This document shows positions 38,721 through 49,918 of a DNA stretch of 64,000 bases, piece by piece (within the stretch, counting starts at the first letter, position 1; each line of letters opens with the position of its first letter). This DNA comes from Xylanimonas ulmi (GTDB lineage Bacteria > Actinomycetota > Actinomycetes > Actinomycetales > Cellulomonadaceae). Made by a program: the position numbers and the translations under genes. The notes below the pieces were generated by a model. It saw only the letters and a list, made by a program, of their open reading frames with translations. It ran no database searches and was not told where the DNA came from. The DNA lies in NCBI RefSeq assembly GCF_004216535.1, contig NZ_SGWX01000001.1, forward strand, positions 930,001 through 994,000, given 5' to 3'.

Positions 38721-40718
38721 ATGCCCGATCCCGCCACCTACCGCCCTGCGCCGGGGGAGATTCCGACGTCGCCGGGGGTGTACCGGTTCCGGGACCCGCA
38801 TGGGCGCGTCATCTACGTCGGCAAGGCCAAGAGCCTGCGCTCGCGCCTGTCGAGCTACTTCCAAGACCTGGCGAACCTGCACCCGCGCACCCAGACCATG
38901 GTCACCACCGCGGCGTCGGTCGAGTGGACGGTCGTGGGCACCGAGGTCGAGGCGCTCGCGCTGGAGTACTCGTGGATCAAGCAGTTCGACCCGCGGTTCA
39001 ACGTCAAGTACCGCGACGACAAGTCCTATCCGTTCCTCGCGGTGACGATGGGCGAGGCGTTCCCGCGCGCCCAGGTCATGCGCGGCGCCAAGCGACCGGG
39101 CACGCGGTACTTCGGACCGTACGGGCACGCGTGGGCGATCCGCGAGACGCTCGACCTGCTGCTGCGCGTCTTCCCGATCCGCACCTGCTCGGCCGGGGTG
39201 TTCCGGCGCGCGGGGCGCAGCGGGCGCCCGTGCCTGCTCGGGTACATCGACAAATGCTCGGCGCCGTGCGTGGGGCGTGTCAGCGCCGAGGAGCACCGCC
39301 AGCTCGCGCAGGACTTCTGCGACTTCATGGCCGGGGACACGCAGCGCTTCGTGCGGCGGCTCGAGCGGCGCATGCGCGAGGCCGCCGAGAGCCAGGAGTA
39401 CGAGCAGGCCGCGCGTCTGCGCGACGACATCCAGGCGCTGCAGCGCGCGCTGGAGAAGAACGCGGTGGTGCTCGGCGACGCGACCGACGCCGACATCTTC
39501 GCGCTCGCGGGCGACGAGTTGGAGGCCGCGGTCCAGGTGTTCCATGTGCGCGGCGGGCGCATCCGCGGCCAGCGCGGCTGGGTGGTCGAGAAGGTCGAGG
39601 ACGTCACGGACGCCGAGCTCGTCGAGCACCTGTTGCAGCAGGTGTACGGAGGCGAGGACGCCGACGCCTCGTCCGTGCCGCGTGAGGTGCTCGTGCCCGT
39701 GCTGCCGCCCGACCCGCAACAGGTGACGGCCTGGCTCACGGGTCTGCGGGGGTCGCGCGTCGAGGTGCGCGTCCCGCAGCGCGGTGACAAGCGCGAGCTG
39801 GCCGAGACGGTCCGCGCCAACGCCGAGCACGCGCTGGCCCTGCACCGCACGCGGCGCGCCGGCGACCTGACGACCCGCAGCCAGGCGCTGCGCGAGCTGC
39901 AGGAGGCGCTCGACCTGGAGAGCGCGCCGCTGCGCATCGAGTGCTACGACGTCTCGCACACCCAGGGCACCTACCAGTCGGCGTCGATGGTGGTGTTCGA
40001 GGACGGGCTGGCCCGCAAGAGCGAGTACCGCTCGTTCAGCGTGCGCGGCCCCGAGGGCGACGGCGCCCGCGACGACACGGCGGCGATGCACGAGGTCATC
40101 ACACGGCGCTTTCGCCGCTACCTCGCCGATCGGTCGCGCTCGGACGAGCTCGAGCTGGAGCTCGAGTCGGGCGAGGTCGACGCGACGTCCGCGGACGCGC
40201 CCGAGCGCCGTCGCTTCGCCTACCCGCCCAACCTCGTCGTCGTCGACGGCGGACCGCCGCAGGTCGCGGCGGCCCAGCGCGCGCTGGACGAGCTCGGGAT
40301 CACCGACGTCGCGCTGTGCGGCCTGGCCAAACGGCTCGAAGAGGTGTGGGTGCCCGGCGAGGAGTACCCCGTCATCCTCGAGCGCTCGTCCGAGGGCCTG
40401 TACCTGCTGCAGCGCGTGCGCGACGAGGCGCACCGCTTCGCCATCACCCAGCACCGCAAGCGCCGCTCGAAGGGGATGACGGCCTCGGCCCTCGACGGTG
40501 TGCCCGGCTTGGGCCCGGCGCGGCAGAAGGCGCTGCTGACCCACTTCGGCTCGGTCAAGCGGTTGCGCGCCGCGAGCGTCGAGGAGATCGCGAGCGTGCG
40601 CGGGATGGGGACGACGACGGCGCAGGCCGTCGTCGCGGCGCTGCGTCCGCCGTCGTCGGGGTCCAGTGACGCGCCGGGCGCGGCGGACGGCGAGGCGGCT
40701 GGCATGCTGGGCGCATGA
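38721..40718 (+). CDS. uvrC: Excinuclease ABC subunit C
   Basis: UvrC makes both incisions in nucleotide excision repair. The 665-residue protein has the N-terminal GIY-YIG nuclease domain ([20 protein letters not shown], within about residues 15-95), the UvrB-contacting UVR motif near residues 208-240, an RNase H-like endonuclease core ([20 protein letters not shown]), and C-terminal helix-hairpin-helix repeats ([20 protein letters not shown]). All are intact. Its last 4 bp overlap the rapZ start (ATGA). uvrC-rapZ-yvcK is the usual actinobacterial order. Confidence 0.97.
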   Translation: MPDPATYRPAPGEIPTSPGVYRFRDPHGRVIYVGKAKSLRSRLSSYFQDLANLHPRTQTMVTTAASVEWTVVGTEVEALALEYSWIKQFDPRFNVKYRDDKSYPFLAVTMGEAFPRAQVMRGAKRPGTRYFGPYGHAWAIRETLDLLLRVFPIRTCSAGVFRRAGRSGRPCLLGYIDKCSAPCVGRVSAEEHRQLAQDFCDFMAGDTQRFVRRLERRMREAAESQEYEQAARLRDDIQALQRALEKNAVVLGDATDADIFALAGDELEAAVQVFHVRGGRIRGQRGWVVEKVEDVTDAELVEHLLQQVYGGEDADASSVPREVLVPVLPPDPQQVTAWLTGLRGSRVEVRVPQRGDKRELAETVRANAEHALALHRTRRAGDLTTRSQALRELQEALDLESAPLRIECYDVSHTQGTYQSASMVVFEDGLARKSEYRSFSVRGPEGDGARDDTAAMHEVITRRFRRYLADRSRSDELELELESGEVDATSADAPERRRFAYPPNLVVVDGGPPQVAAAQRALDELGITDVALCGLAKRLEEVWVPGEEYPVILERSSEGLYLLQRVRDEAHRFAITQHRKRRSKGMTASALDGVPGLGPARQKALLTHFGSVKRLRAASVEEIASVRGMGTTTAQAVVAALRPPSSGSSDAPGAADGEAAGMLGA

Positions 40719-41653
40719 CGGAGCCCACGAACCCGCCCACGGTGCCGCACGGGATCCCCGCGATCGAGGCGGCGACGCGCGCCCCCGAGCGCCAGGAGCC
40801 TGAGGTGCTCGTCATCACCGGCATGTCGGGCGCCGGGCGCACGCGCGCGGCGAGCGTGCTGGAGGACCTCGACTGGTTCGTCGTCGACAACCTGCCGCCC
40901 ATGATGATCATCCCGCTCGTCGACCTCATGACGCGGGCCGGCTCCGCGGTCGAACGGCTCGCGGTCGTCGTCGACGTGCGCGGGCGGCAGTACTTCGCCG
41001 AGCTCGCCGGCGCGCTGGGGCACCTGCGCGCGGCGGGCGTGCAGTACCGCATCCTCTTCCTCGACGCGTCGGACGCCGAGCTGGTGCGCCGGTTCGAGGC
41101 GGTGCGCCGGCCACACCCGCTCCAGGGCGACGGGCGCATCCTCGACGGCATCGGCGAAGAGCGCCGCGCGCTGGCCGTGATCCAGGGCCGCGCCGACACC
41201 GTCATCGACACCACCGCGCTCTCGGTGCACGACCTGGCGCGCGAGGTGCGCCTCGCGGTCGGCGACGGCGCCGCGGACGTGCTGCGGGTCAACGTCGTGG
41301 CGTTCGGCTTCAAGTACGGGCTGCCGCTCGACGCCGACCACGTGGTCGACGTGCGCTTCCTGGCGAACCCGTACTGGATCACCGAGCTGCGCCACCTGAC
41401 GGGGCGCGACGGGCCCGTGCGCGACTACGTGCTCTCACGCCCCGGCGCGCGCGAGTTCGTCGAGCGGTACGTCTCGGCGCTCGAGCCGGTCCTGTCCGGC
41501 TACCTGCACGAGGAGAAGCGATACGCGACCATCGCCGTCGGGTGCACGGGCGGCAAGCACCGCTCGGTCGCGATCGCCGAGGAGATCGCCACGCGCCTGC
41601 GCGCCCAGGGCCTGCGCGTGACCGTGACCGCCCGCGACCTGGGCAAGGAGTGA
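40715..41653 (+). CDS. rapZ: RapZ-family nucleotide-binding protein
   Basis: RapZ (YvcJ) is a P-loop protein. In E. coli it is an RNase adaptor controlling GlmS; in Gram-positives its role is less clear. The 312-residue product has Walker A GMSGAGRT (arginine in place of lysine, common in this family), [38 protein letters not shown], and the C-terminal domain with [20 protein letters not shown] and [20 protein letters not shown]. The first 28 residues are not conserved. It is coupled to uvrC and yvcK. CATGCT ends 6 nt before the ATG, a possible weak internal leaderless promoter. Confidence 0.93.
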   Translation: MTEPTNPPTVPHGIPAIEAATRAPERQEPEVLVITGMSGAGRTRAASVLEDLDWFVVDNLPPMMIIPLVDLMTRAGSAVERLAVVVDVRGRQYFAELAGALGHLRAAGVQYRILFLDASDAELVRRFEAVRRPHPLQGDGRILDGIGEERRALAVIQGRADTVIDTTALSVHDLAREVRLAVGDGAADVLRVNVVAFGFKYGLPLDADHVVDVRFLANPYWITELRHLTGRDGPVRDYVLSRPGAREFVERYVSALEPVLSGYLHEEKRYATIAVGCTGGKHRSVAIAEEIATRLRAQGLRVTVTARDLGKE

Positions 41654-41656
41654 CCT

Positions 41657-42619
41657 GTGGCATTGCCCTCGACCAAGCCCGCCGTCGTCGCGCTCGGCGG
41701 CGGCCACGGCCTGTCGGCCAGCCTGCGCGCCCTGCGCCACGTCTCCGACCGGCTGACCGCGGTGGTGACCGTCGCCGACGACGGCGGGTCCTCGGGGCGG
41801 CTGCGCGAGGAGCTCGGGGTGCTGCCGCCCGGAGACCTGCGCATGGCGCTGGCCGCCTTGACCGACGACTCGGACTGGGGCCGGACGTGGTCGGCCGTGC
41901 TGCAACACCGATTCGCGACCGCCGGTCCCCTCGACCAGCACGCCGTCGGCAACCTGCTCATCACCGCTCTGTGGGAGCTGCTCGGCGACACCGTGACGGG
42001 GCTCGACTGGGTCGGGCGGCTCCTGGGCGCCCGCGGGCGGGTGCTGCCCATGGCCGCGGTGCCCCTCATCGTCGAGGCCGACGTGCGCGAGGACGACGGC
42101 TCGCTGCGCACCGTCGTCGGGCAGGTCAACGTCGCCACGGCCTCGGGGCACGTCGAACGGCTGCGGCTGCGTCCGCAGGACCCGCCGGCGTGCGAGGAGG
42201 CCGTGGCGGCCGTGCGAGAGGCCGACTGGGTGGTGCTGGGCCCGGGCTCGTGGTTCTCGTCGGTGCTCGTGCACCTGTTGGTGCCACGTCTGTCGCAGGC
42301 GCTGCACGAGACCCGCGCGCGGCGCTGCGTCACGCTCAACCTCGCGCCCGACGCCGAGACCTCAGGGCTCACGGCCGTCGACCACCTCGAGGCGCTGCAC
42401 CGGCACGCGCCCGACCTGCGCGTCGACGTCGTGCTGGCCGACCCGTCGGCGGTCGAGGACGTCGTGGAGACCGAGCGCGCGGCCGCGGCGCTCGGGGCGG
42501 AGCTGGTCATGCGCCAGGTGGCCCTCGGCGACGGCACGGCCCGCCATGACGCGCTGCGCCTGGGCGCCGCGTACCGGGACGTGTTCGAGGGCGTGCTGGG
42601 CGACGTCGGAGCGGCGTAG
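41657..42619 (+). CDS. yvcK: YvcK-family gluconeogenesis factor (UDP-sugar-binding)
   Basis: YvcK (CuvA in mycobacteria) is a CofD-fold protein needed for growth on gluconeogenic carbon and for correct wall synthesis. The 320-residue protein shows VVALGGGHGLSASLRAL, VVTVADDGGSSGRLREE, GVLPPGDLRMALAAL, HAVGNLLITALWE and VLGPGSWFSSVLVHLL, covering the nucleotide-sugar site. It begins with GTG 3 nt after the rapZ stop. Normally whiA follows directly; here a hairpin and two unrelated genes intervene before whiA. Confidence 0.93.
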   Translation: MALPSTKPAVVALGGGHGLSASLRALRHVSDRLTAVVTVADDGGSSGRLREELGVLPPGDLRMALAALTDDSDWGRTWSAVLQHRFATAGPLDQHAVGNLLITALWELLGDTVTGLDWVGRLLGARGRVLPMAAVPLIVEADVREDDGSLRTVVGQVNVATASGHVERLRLRPQDPPACEEAVAAVREADWVVLGPGSWFSSVLVHLLVPRLSQALHETRARRCVTLNLAPDAETSGLTAVDHLEALHRHAPDLRVDVVLADPSAVEDVVETERAAAALGAELVMRQVALGDGTARHDALRLGAAYRDVFEGVLGDVGAA

Positions 42620-42632
42620 CGGCGGTCGGCGT

Positions 42633-42656
42633 GTCCCGCGGCATGCGCCGTGGGAC
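42633..42656 (+). terminator. Hairpin after yvcK
   Basis: GTCCCGCGGC (42633-42642) pairs with GCCGTGGGAC (42647-42656), including one G-U pair, around an ATGC loop. It lies 13 nt after the yvcK stop. There is no T-run. Confidence 0.6.
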
Positions 42657-42731
42657 GTGTGGTCTATGGCGTGGAGCACACCGTGTCCGCGATCGATCGC
42701 CCGGCGGGTTGCCGTCTCGCACAAGGCGCGG

Positions 42732-42750
42732 GCGTGCGATTGCGTGCGAT
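42732..42750. repeat. Tandem 10-bp direct repeat upstream of the acyl-CoA ligase gene
   Basis: GCGTGCGAT occurs twice, at 42732-42740 and 42742-42750, one helical turn apart. It lies in the 233-bp gap between yvcK and the ligase gene, about 100 bp before the start codon. It could be a regulator site; nothing else supports that. I see no clear promoter in the rest of this gap. Confidence 0.5.
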
Positions 42751-42852
42751 CGGCCAAGCGCGCCAGCCGACCGTCGCCGAACGCGACCGCGCCCACCCGC
42801 GGCTGTGAGACTGCGTGGCGTTCCCACCCCTCCCACCGCCAAGGAACCGACT

Positions 42853-44688
42853 GTGCTCGAGACCACGACCCCGCTGCGGCTCTGCGTGCCGCCCTCGGTC
42901 AACATCGACGCGATCCTGCGCGAGCGCCTGCGCGCCGAGCCGGACGCCGTGCTCGCCGAGGTGCGCCGTGGTGACGCCTGGGAGCCGGTGACCGTCGCGG
43001 AGTTCGACGCGCAGGTGACCGCCGTGGCCAAGGGCCTGGTCGCGCTCGGGGTCGACCCGGGCGACACCGTGGGCATCCTGTCGCGCACCCGGTACGAGTG
43101 GACGCTGCTCGACTTCGCCGCCTGGGCGGCCGGCGCCGTGCCGGTGCCGATCTACGAAACCTCCAGCGCCGAGCAGGTGCACTGGATCCTCGCCAACTCG
43201 GGGATCTCACTGCTCGTCGTCGAGTCCGACGCCAACGCTGCCACGGTGGCGAGCGTGCGCGACCGCGCGCCGATGTGCCGCGAGGTGCTCGTGCTCGACC
43301 CCCAGGACGGGGGCGCCGGGGCGATCGCGGCCCTCACCGCCGCGGGGGCCCACGTACCCGACGCGGAGGTCGAGCGCCGTCGTCGCCTCGCCACGACGGA
43401 CGACCTGGCGACGATCATCTACACCTCGGGCACGACCGGACGCCCCAAGGGCGTCGAGCTGACGCACGGGAACTTCACCCTGACTGCCCTCAACACCGTC
43501 GCGGATGTGCCCGAGGTGTTCAACGGCCAGGGGCGCGCGATGCTGTTCCTGCCGCTCGCGCACGTGTTCGCGCGGTTCATCGAGGTCATCGCCGTGGCCG
43601 GTGGGTCGGTGCTGGGGCATTGCCCCGACGTCCGCGACCTGGTCGCCAGCCTCAAGCAGTTCCAGCCCACCTATGTGTTGGGCGTCCCGCGCATCTTCGA
43701 GAAGGTCTACAACGCCGCCGAGCAGTCCTCGGCGGCCGAGAAGGCCCGCGGGTACTTCAACTGGGCGACCGCCGTCGCGATCGCCTACTCGCGGGCGCTG
43801 GACACCCCTCGGGGCCCGTCGCTGTGGCTGCGGTTCCAGCGGCTGTTCGCCGACGGCCTGGTGTACTCGAAGCTGCGCGGCCAGTTCGGCGGCAAGGCCA
43901 AGTACGCCGTCTCGGGCGGTGGTCCGCTGGGGGAGCGGCTCGGCCACTTCTACCGCGGCGTGGGGATCAACATCATCGAGGGCTACGGCCTGACCGAGTG
44001 CACGGCGCCGACGTCCGTCAACCGCCCGGGCGGCACCCGGATCGGCAGCGTCGGCACGCCGCTGCCCGGCTGCTCGGCGCGCATCGCCGAGGACGGGGAG
44101 ATCCTGCTGCGCGGCCCGCACATCTTCCGCGGGTACCACAACGACCCGGCCGCGACCGCCGAGGCCTTCGACGGCGAGTGGTTCCGCACGGGCGACCTCG
44201 GCGCGATCGACGAGGACGGGTTCTTGAGCATCACCGGACGCAAGAAGGAGATCATCATCACCGCGGGAGGCAAGAACGTGGCCCCCGCGGTGCTGGAGGA
44301 CCGGGTGCGCGCGCACGCCCTGGTGTCCCAGTGCGTCGTCGTCGGCGACAACCGTCCGTTCATCGGCGCCCTCATCACGCTCGACCCCGAGGGCCTGGCC
44401 GGATGGCTGACCATGCACGGCAAGCCGAGCATGACCGTCGAACAGGCCATGACCGACCCCGACGTCCTCGCGTCGCTCGACGCCGCCGTCGCCCGCGCCA
44501 ACGAGGCGGTGTCGAAGGCCGAGTCGATCCGCAAGCACCGCCTGCTCACCGGCGACTTCACGATCGCCAACGGCTACCTGACCCCGTCGATGAAGGTCAA
44601 GCGCGCCGTCGTGCTCGCCGACTTCGCCGACGACGTCGAGGCGCTCTACAGCGCCGGACGCGACCGCGAGCCGGCGGCCGCGCGGTGA
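42853..44688 (+). CDS. Long-chain fatty-acid-CoA ligase (FadD15-like)
   Basis: This AMP-forming acyl-CoA synthetase has 611 residues. The ATP/AMP motif is IIYTSGTTGRPKGVELTHGN. It is followed by the gate and substrate region FLPLAHVFARF, VLGVPRIFEKVY, the adenine motif EGYGLTECTAPTSVN, and the hinge FRTGDLGAIDEDGFLSITGR, with KKEIIITAGGKNVAP and the catalytic C-terminal lysine region LTPSMKVKRAVV. It activates fatty acids to acyl-CoA for lipid synthesis or beta-oxidation. GTG 42853 has AAGGA 7 nt upstream. It is out of place between yvcK and whiA, separated from yvcK by a hairpin. Confidence 0.92.
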   Translation: MLETTTPLRLCVPPSVNIDAILRERLRAEPDAVLAEVRRGDAWEPVTVAEFDAQVTAVAKGLVALGVDPGDTVGILSRTRYEWTLLDFAAWAAGAVPVPIYETSSAEQVHWILANSGISLLVVESDANAATVASVRDRAPMCREVLVLDPQDGGAGAIAALTAAGAHVPDAEVERRRRLATTDDLATIIYTSGTTGRPKGVELTHGNFTLTALNTVADVPEVFNGQGRAMLFLPLAHVFARFIEVIAVAGGSVLGHCPDVRDLVASLKQFQPTYVLGVPRIFEKVYNAAEQSSAAEKARGYFNWATAVAIAYSRALDTPRGPSLWLRFQRLFADGLVYSKLRGQFGGKAKYAVSGGGPLGERLGHFYRGVGINIIEGYGLTECTAPTSVNRPGGTRIGSVGTPLPGCSARIAEDGEILLRGPHIFRGYHNDPAATAEAFDGEWFRTGDLGAIDEDGFLSITGRKKEIIITAGGKNVAPAVLEDRVRAHALVSQCVVVGDNRPFIGALITLDPEGLAGWLTMHGKPSMTVEQAMTDPDVLASLDAAVARANEAVSKAESIRKHRLLTGDFTIANGYLTPSMKVKRAVVLADFADDVEALYSAGRDREPAAAR

Positions 44689-44745
44689 GCGCCGCCGCGC
44701 CCCGCCCCCGCCGCCTCCACACCCGCTGACCTTCAGGACGCAACC

Positions 44746-45396
44746 ATGGAATTCCTCGGAATGCCGATCGAGATCGGCCTCGACCGCTTCATCCTCGCCC
44801 AGGCGTTCGGTGTGCTCACGCTCGTCTTCAACTTCTGGTCCTACCAGATGGAGGACCAGCGCAAGTACTTCCTGCGCTTCACCATCGGCTCCGCCTTCTG
44901 GCTCGCGATGTACCTGGCGATGGGGGCGCAGCTGCCCGTGATCCTCGTCGCGGTCTTCTCGACGCTGCGCGGCGTGGTGTTCTGGTGGGCGCTGGGCGTC
45001 GACTCGCCGTGGCGGCGCATGTTCGCCCGACGGCTCATGTACACCACGCTCGCGATCGCGTTCGCCGCCGCGGTCGTGGCGATCCCCGGGGCGCGCCCCG
45101 AGACGCGGCCGCTGCAGGTGTTCCTGCTGATCGGTGTCGTGCTGTTCGTGATCGGCCAGTACATGCCGGGGGTCTACCTGGTGCGCGTCTTCGCGACCGT
45201 CTACGCGGTGGCCGTGCTGCTGGTCAACACCCCGCTCGACACGTTCAACCCGATCGGCGTGATCATCGAGCTCAACAACCTCATCGCCGTCGCGGTGTTC
45301 TTCGTGCTGCTGGCCCGACGCCGCAAGGAGCGCGCACGGCTGGCCGCCATCCCGCCCAAGGCGCTCGCCCTGGGCGCGGCCGTGACAGGCGCGTGA
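44746..45396 (+). CDS. YgjV-family inner membrane protein
   Basis: This 216-residue membrane protein has about six to seven hydrophobic segments. It resembles the YgjV group: the N-terminal AQAFGVLTLVFNFWSYQMED, RKYFLRFTIGSAFWLAMYLA and the central AVFSTLRGVVFWWALG pattern match that family. No biochemical function is known. The ATG has AGGA about 8 nt upstream. It follows the acyl-CoA ligase gene by 57 nt on the same strand and may be cotranscribed. whiA begins 84 nt later with its own -10. Confidence 0.68.
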   Translation: MEFLGMPIEIGLDRFILAQAFGVLTLVFNFWSYQMEDQRKYFLRFTIGSAFWLAMYLAMGAQLPVILVAVFSTLRGVVFWWALGVDSPWRRMFARRLMYTTLAIAFAAAVVAIPGARPETRPLQVFLLIGVVLFVIGQYMPGVYLVRVFATVYAVAVLLVNTPLDTFNPIGVIIELNNLIAVAVFFVLLARRRKERARLAAIPPKALALGAAVTGA

Positions 45397-45467
45397 CCTC
45401 GAGCGCCACGTGACACCCGGGCGACGACCGAGACACGCCGGGGCGATTCCGCGACGACACGCCGTGG

Positions 45468-45480
45468 CAGGATGACCGCC
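45468..45480 (+). promoter_or_regulatory. Leaderless-type -10 of whiA
   Basis: CAGGAT at 45468-45473, 7 nt, then ATG at 45481. This agrees with the family start rather than an in-frame ATG at 45472. Confidence 0.5.
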
Positions 45481-46461
45481 ATGGCGCTCACGGCACAGGT
45501 CAAGGAAGAGCTCGCTCGGCTGAAGGTCACGCGCACGTCGTGCCGCAAGGCCGAGGTCTCGGCGACGCTGCGGTTCTCGGGAGGGCTCCACATCATCTCG
45601 GGCCGCGTCGTGGTCGAGGCCGAGATCGACACCGAGTCGGTCGCCACGCGGCTGCGCGTCGCCATCGCCGAGCTCTACGGACACCAGAGCGACCTCATCG
45701 TGGTCCAGGCGGGCGGGCTGCGAAAGAACAACCGGTACGTGGTGCGCGTGGTGCGCGAGGGGGAGTCGCTCGCGCGGCAGACCGGGCTGCTCGACCAGCG
45801 CGGCCGCCCGGTGCGCGGCCTGGCGCCCGACGTCATCTCGGCCGGCGTCGCCGAGGCCGAGGCCGTGTGGCGCGGCGCGTTCCTCGCCCACGGCTCGCTC
45901 ACCGAGCCGGGCCGGTCGATGGCCATGGAGATCACCTGCCCCGGCCCCGAGGCGGCCCTGGCCCTGGTCGGCGCCGCCCGCCGGCTCGGGGTGCAGGGCA
46001 AGTCGCGCGAGGTGCGCGGGGTCGACCGCGTCGTCGTGCGCGACGGCGAGGCCATCGGCGAGATGCTGCGCCGCATGGGCGCGTCGGTGACGCTGCGGAC
46101 ATGGGAGGAGCGGCGCGCGCGCCGCGAGGTGCGCGGCACCGCGAACCGGCTCGCGAACTTCGACGACGCCAACCTGCGCCGCTCGGCGCGGGCTGCCGTC
46201 GCCGCCGGGGCCCGCGTCCAGCGCGCCTTCGAGATCCTCGGTGACGAGGTGCCCGAGCACCTGCGCGAGGCGGGCGAGCTGCGCCTCGCGCACAAGCAGG
46301 CATCGCTCGAGGAGCTCGGGCAGCTCGCCGATCCGCCGCTGTCCAAGGACGCGGTGGCCGGGCGTATCCGCCGGTTGCTGTCGACGGCCGACAAGCGTGC
46401 GATCGAGCTCGGAATCCCGGACACCGAGGCGGACCTGAGCCCTGACCTGCTCGACCTGTGA
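45481..46461 (+). CDS. whiA: WhiA, LAGLIDADG-derived DNA-binding regulator
   Basis: WhiA is a regulator found across Gram-positives. In Streptomyces it works with WhiB to drive sporulation septation; elsewhere it affects division. The 326-residue protein begins [14 protein letters not shown], the conserved N-terminus, followed by two LAGLIDADG-like repeats ([20 protein letters not shown]) and a C-terminal helix-turn-helix ([26 protein letters not shown], given here only as the region around residues 275-300). Nuclease residues are not expected in WhiA. A strong hairpin follows. Confidence 0.95.
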   Translation: MALTAQVKEELARLKVTRTSCRKAEVSATLRFSGGLHIISGRVVVEAEIDTESVATRLRVAIAELYGHQSDLIVVQAGGLRKNNRYVVRVVREGESLARQTGLLDQRGRPVRGLAPDVISAGVAEAEAVWRGAFLAHGSLTEPGRSMAMEITCPGPEAALALVGAARRLGVQGKSREVRGVDRVVVRDGEAIGEMLRRMGASVTLRTWEERRARREVRGTANRLANFDDANLRRSARAAVAAGARVQRAFEILGDEVPEHLREAGELRLAHKQASLEELGQLADPPLSKDAVAGRIRRLLSTADKRAIELGIPDTEADLSPDLLDL

Positions 46462-46493
46462 GGCGCGGGGCCCGTGCTCGCGCCCAGGTGTGA

Positions 46494-46535
46494 CGCAGGT
46501 GACGCCGCGTGGTCGGACCACGCGCGCCACCTGCG
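46494..46535 (+). terminator. Compound hairpin after whiA
   Basis: The outer stem CGCAGGTG (46494-46501) pairs with CACCTGCG (46528-46535). The inner stem GCGTGGTC pairs with GACCACGC around a single central G. A small internal bulge separates the two stems. It starts 33 nt after the whiA stop and is the main structure in the 281-bp whiA-gap interval. Confidence 0.6.
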
Positions 46536-46568
46536 CTTCCACGGGCCGCGCGAAGCCTCAACCCGGTA

Positions 46569-46574
46569 TAGGCT
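46569..46574 (+). promoter_or_regulatory. Candidate -10 of gap
   Basis: TAGGCT at 46569-46574, part of TATAGGCT (46567-46574), would start a transcript near 46581 with a leader of about 160 nt. A leader of that length is unusual here, where many genes look leaderless. GAGGAGG precedes the gap start codon. Confidence 0.45.
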
Positions 46575-46652
46575 CGTCCGCGTCAGGTGACGACGACGTG
46601 ACCTTCCCCCTACGGAACCGCGGGCCCCAAGACTGTCTGCGCCCGGGGGTGA

Positions 46653-47747
<1,095 letters not shown>

Positions 47748-47771
47748 TCTCGCGCCACCCAGCGTGAACCC

Positions 47772-47825
47772 GACGTCCGCGTACGCGCCGCGATCCGCGG
47801 CGCGTACGCGGACGTCTCTTGTTTT
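47772..47825 (+). terminator. Strong intrinsic terminator between gap and pgk
   Basis: A perfect 21-bp stem (47772-47792 with 47796-47816) has a three-base ATC loop and is followed by TCTTGTTTT. This is the only hairpin in the window with a real T-run. Confidence 0.9.
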
Positions 47826-47856
47826 CCCGTCCCACCACCAGTGACACGGAGCCGTA

Positions 47857-49068
47857 ATGAAGACCATCGACCAGCTCGGGGACCTGCGCGGCAAGCGCGT
47901 CCTCGTCCGCTCCGACTTCAACGTGCCGCTTGACGGCACGACCATCACCGACGACGGCCGCATCGTCGCCGCCCTGCCGACGCTGACCAAGCTGCTCGAC
48001 GCCGGCGCCCGCGTGGTCGTCACGGCGCACCTGGGCCGCCCGAAGCCCGTGGACGGCTTCACCCCCGAGGAGAAGTTCTCGCTCGCGCCCGTCGCCCAGC
48101 GCCTCGGCGAGCTGCTCGGCAAGCCCGTCGCCCTCGCGGCCGACCTGACCGGTGAGTCGGCTCAGGCCACCGTCGCGGGCCTCGCCGACGGCGAGATCGC
48201 GCTGCTCGAGAACGTGCGCTTCGACCCGCGCGAGACCTCCAAGACCGACGCCGACCGTCAGGCGCTCGCCGCTGAGCTCGCCGCCCTGGCCGACGCGTTC
48301 GTCTCGGACGGCTTCGGCGTCGTGCACCGCAAGCAGGCGTCGGTCTACGACGTCGCGCAGGTGCTCCCGGCCGCCGCGGGCGACCTGGTGCTCAAGGAGG
48401 TCGAGTCGCTCTCGCGCGCCACGACCGACCCGCAGCGCCCCTACGCCGTCGTGCTCGGCGGCTCGAAGGTCTCGGACAAGCTCGGCGTCATCGCCAACCT
48501 GCTGACCAAGGCCGACCGCCTGCTCATCGGTGGTGGCATGGTGTTCACGTTCCTGGCCGCCAAGGGCCTGGGAGTGGGCAAGTCCCTCCTCGAGGAGGAC
48601 CAGATCGAGACGGTCAAGGGCTACCTGGCCACCGCCGAGGCCAACGGCGTCGAGATCGTCCTGCCGACCGACATCGTCGCCGCCGACGCGTTCGCCGCCG
48701 ACGCGCCGCACGCGGTCGTGGCCGCCGACGCGATCCCCGCCGACAAGCTCGGCCTGGACATCGGCCCCGCCTCGGGCGAGCTGTTCGCCGCGAAGCTGGC
48801 CGACGCCAAGACGATCGCCTGGAACGGCCCCATGGGCGTGTTCGAGTTCGCGGCCTTCGCCGGCGGCACCCGCGCCGTGGCGCAGGGCATCATCGACGCC
48901 ACCACAGCGGGCGCGTTCTCGATCGTGGGCGGCGGCGACTCGGCCGCGGCCGTGCGTCGTCTGGGCTTCGACGAGGCCGGGTTCTCGCACATCTCGACCG
49001 GTGGCGGCGCCTCCCTCGAGCTGCTCGAGGGCAAGACGCTTCCGGGCATCGCGGTCCTCGCGAACTGA
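47857..49068 (+). CDS. pgk: Phosphoglycerate kinase
   Basis: Pgk transfers the acyl phosphate of 1,3-bisphosphoglycerate to ADP. The 403-residue protein is normal length: [20 protein letters not shown] (substrate site), [59 protein letters not shown] and [17 protein letters not shown] (nucleotide site), ending with [21 protein letters not shown] replaces the more usual DAFGTAHR. The ATG follows CGGAG. tpiA starts 14 nt after the stop, so these two are cotranscribed. Confidence 0.97.
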   Translation: MKTIDQLGDLRGKRVLVRSDFNVPLDGTTITDDGRIVAALPTLTKLLDAGARVVVTAHLGRPKPVDGFTPEEKFSLAPVAQRLGELLGKPVALAADLTGESAQATVAGLADGEIALLENVRFDPRETSKTDADRQALAAELAALADAFVSDGFGVVHRKQASVYDVAQVLPAAAGDLVLKEVESLSRATTDPQRPYAVVLGGSKVSDKLGVIANLLTKADRLLIGGGMVFTFLAAKGLGVGKSLLEEDQIETVKGYLATAEANGVEIVLPTDIVAADAFAADAPHAVVAADAIPADKLGLDIGPASGELFAAKLADAKTIAWNGPMGVFEFAAFAGGTRAVAQGIIDATTAGAFSIVGGGDSAAAVRRLGFDEAGFSHISTGGGASLELLEGKTLPGIAVLAN

Positions 49069-49082
49069 CACAGGGGCTGATC

Positions 49083-49871
49083 ATGACGAACCGCATCCCG
49101 CTCATGGCGGGCAACTGGAAGATGAACCTGGACCACCAGGAGGCCATCGCCACCGTCCAGAAGCTCGCCTGGACGCTCAAGGACGCCAAGCACGACTACA
49201 CGGCCGTCGAGGTCGTCGTCCTGCCGCCGTTCACCGACCTGCGCTCGGTGCAGACCCTGGTCGACGGCGACAAGTTGGACGTCAAGTACGGCGCCCAGGA
49301 CGTCTCGAAGCACAGCAAGGGCGCCTACACCGGCGAGATCTCGGCCACCATGCTGGCCAAGCTCGGCGTCTCCTACGCCGCCGTCGGGCACTCGGAGCGC
49401 CGTGAGTACCACGGCGAGACCGACACGCTGGTCAACGACAAGGTGCGCGCGCTGTCCGCAGCCGGCATCTCCTCGATCGTGTGCGTGGGCGAGGGCCTGG
49501 ACGTCCGCAAGGCGGGCGAGCACGTGCCCTACACGCTCGCGCAGGTCGAGGCCGGCCTGGCCGGACTGACCGATGAGCAGCTCGCCACCGTCGTCATCGC
49601 CTATGAGCCCGTCTGGGCCATCGGCACGGGCGAGGTCGCCACGCCTGAGGACGCGCAGGAGGTCATCGGCGCGATCCGCGGCAAGCTCGCCGAGCAGTTC
49701 TCCCAGGACGTCGCGGACCGCACGCGCATCCTGTACGGCGGGTCCGTCAAGTCGTCCAACGTCGCCGAGATCATGGCGAAGCCGGACATCGACGGCGCCC
49801 TCGTGGGCGGGGCGAGCCTCGACCCCGAGGAGTTCGCCAAGATCGCCCGCTTCCAGTCGCACGTCGGCTGA
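49083..49871 (+). CDS. tpiA: Triose-phosphate isomerase
   Basis: TpiA interconverts dihydroxyacetone phosphate and glyceraldehyde 3-phosphate. The 262-residue TIM barrel shows Asn11 and Lys13 (AGNWKMN), catalytic His103 ([12 protein letters not shown]), catalytic Glu175 ([11 protein letters not shown]), the flexible loop 6 that follows it, and the phosphate-binding YGGSVKSSN and GALVGGASL. It is linked to pgk by a 14-nt gap and followed by a terminator hairpin. Confidence 0.98.
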   Translation: MTNRIPLMAGNWKMNLDHQEAIATVQKLAWTLKDAKHDYTAVEVVVLPPFTDLRSVQTLVDGDKLDVKYGAQDVSKHSKGAYTGEISATMLAKLGVSYAAVGHSERREYHGETDTLVNDKVRALSAAGISSIVCVGEGLDVRKAGEHVPYTLAQVEAGLAGLTDEQLATVVIAYEPVWAIGTGEVATPEDAQEVIGAIRGKLAEQFSQDVADRTRILYGGSVKSSNVAEIMAKPDIDGALVGGASLDPEEFAKIARFQSHVG

Positions 49872-49885
49872 GCGGACGAGCAGTA

Positions 49886-49918
49886 CGCCCGGCCGGCGCC
49901 CGACGCGCCGGCCGGGCG
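49886..49918 (+). terminator. tpiA terminator hairpin
   Basis: CGCCCGGCCGGCGC (49886-49899) pairs with GCGCCGGCCGGGCG (49905-49918), a 14-bp stem with a five-base loop, 15 nt after the tpiA stop. Confidence 0.75.
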
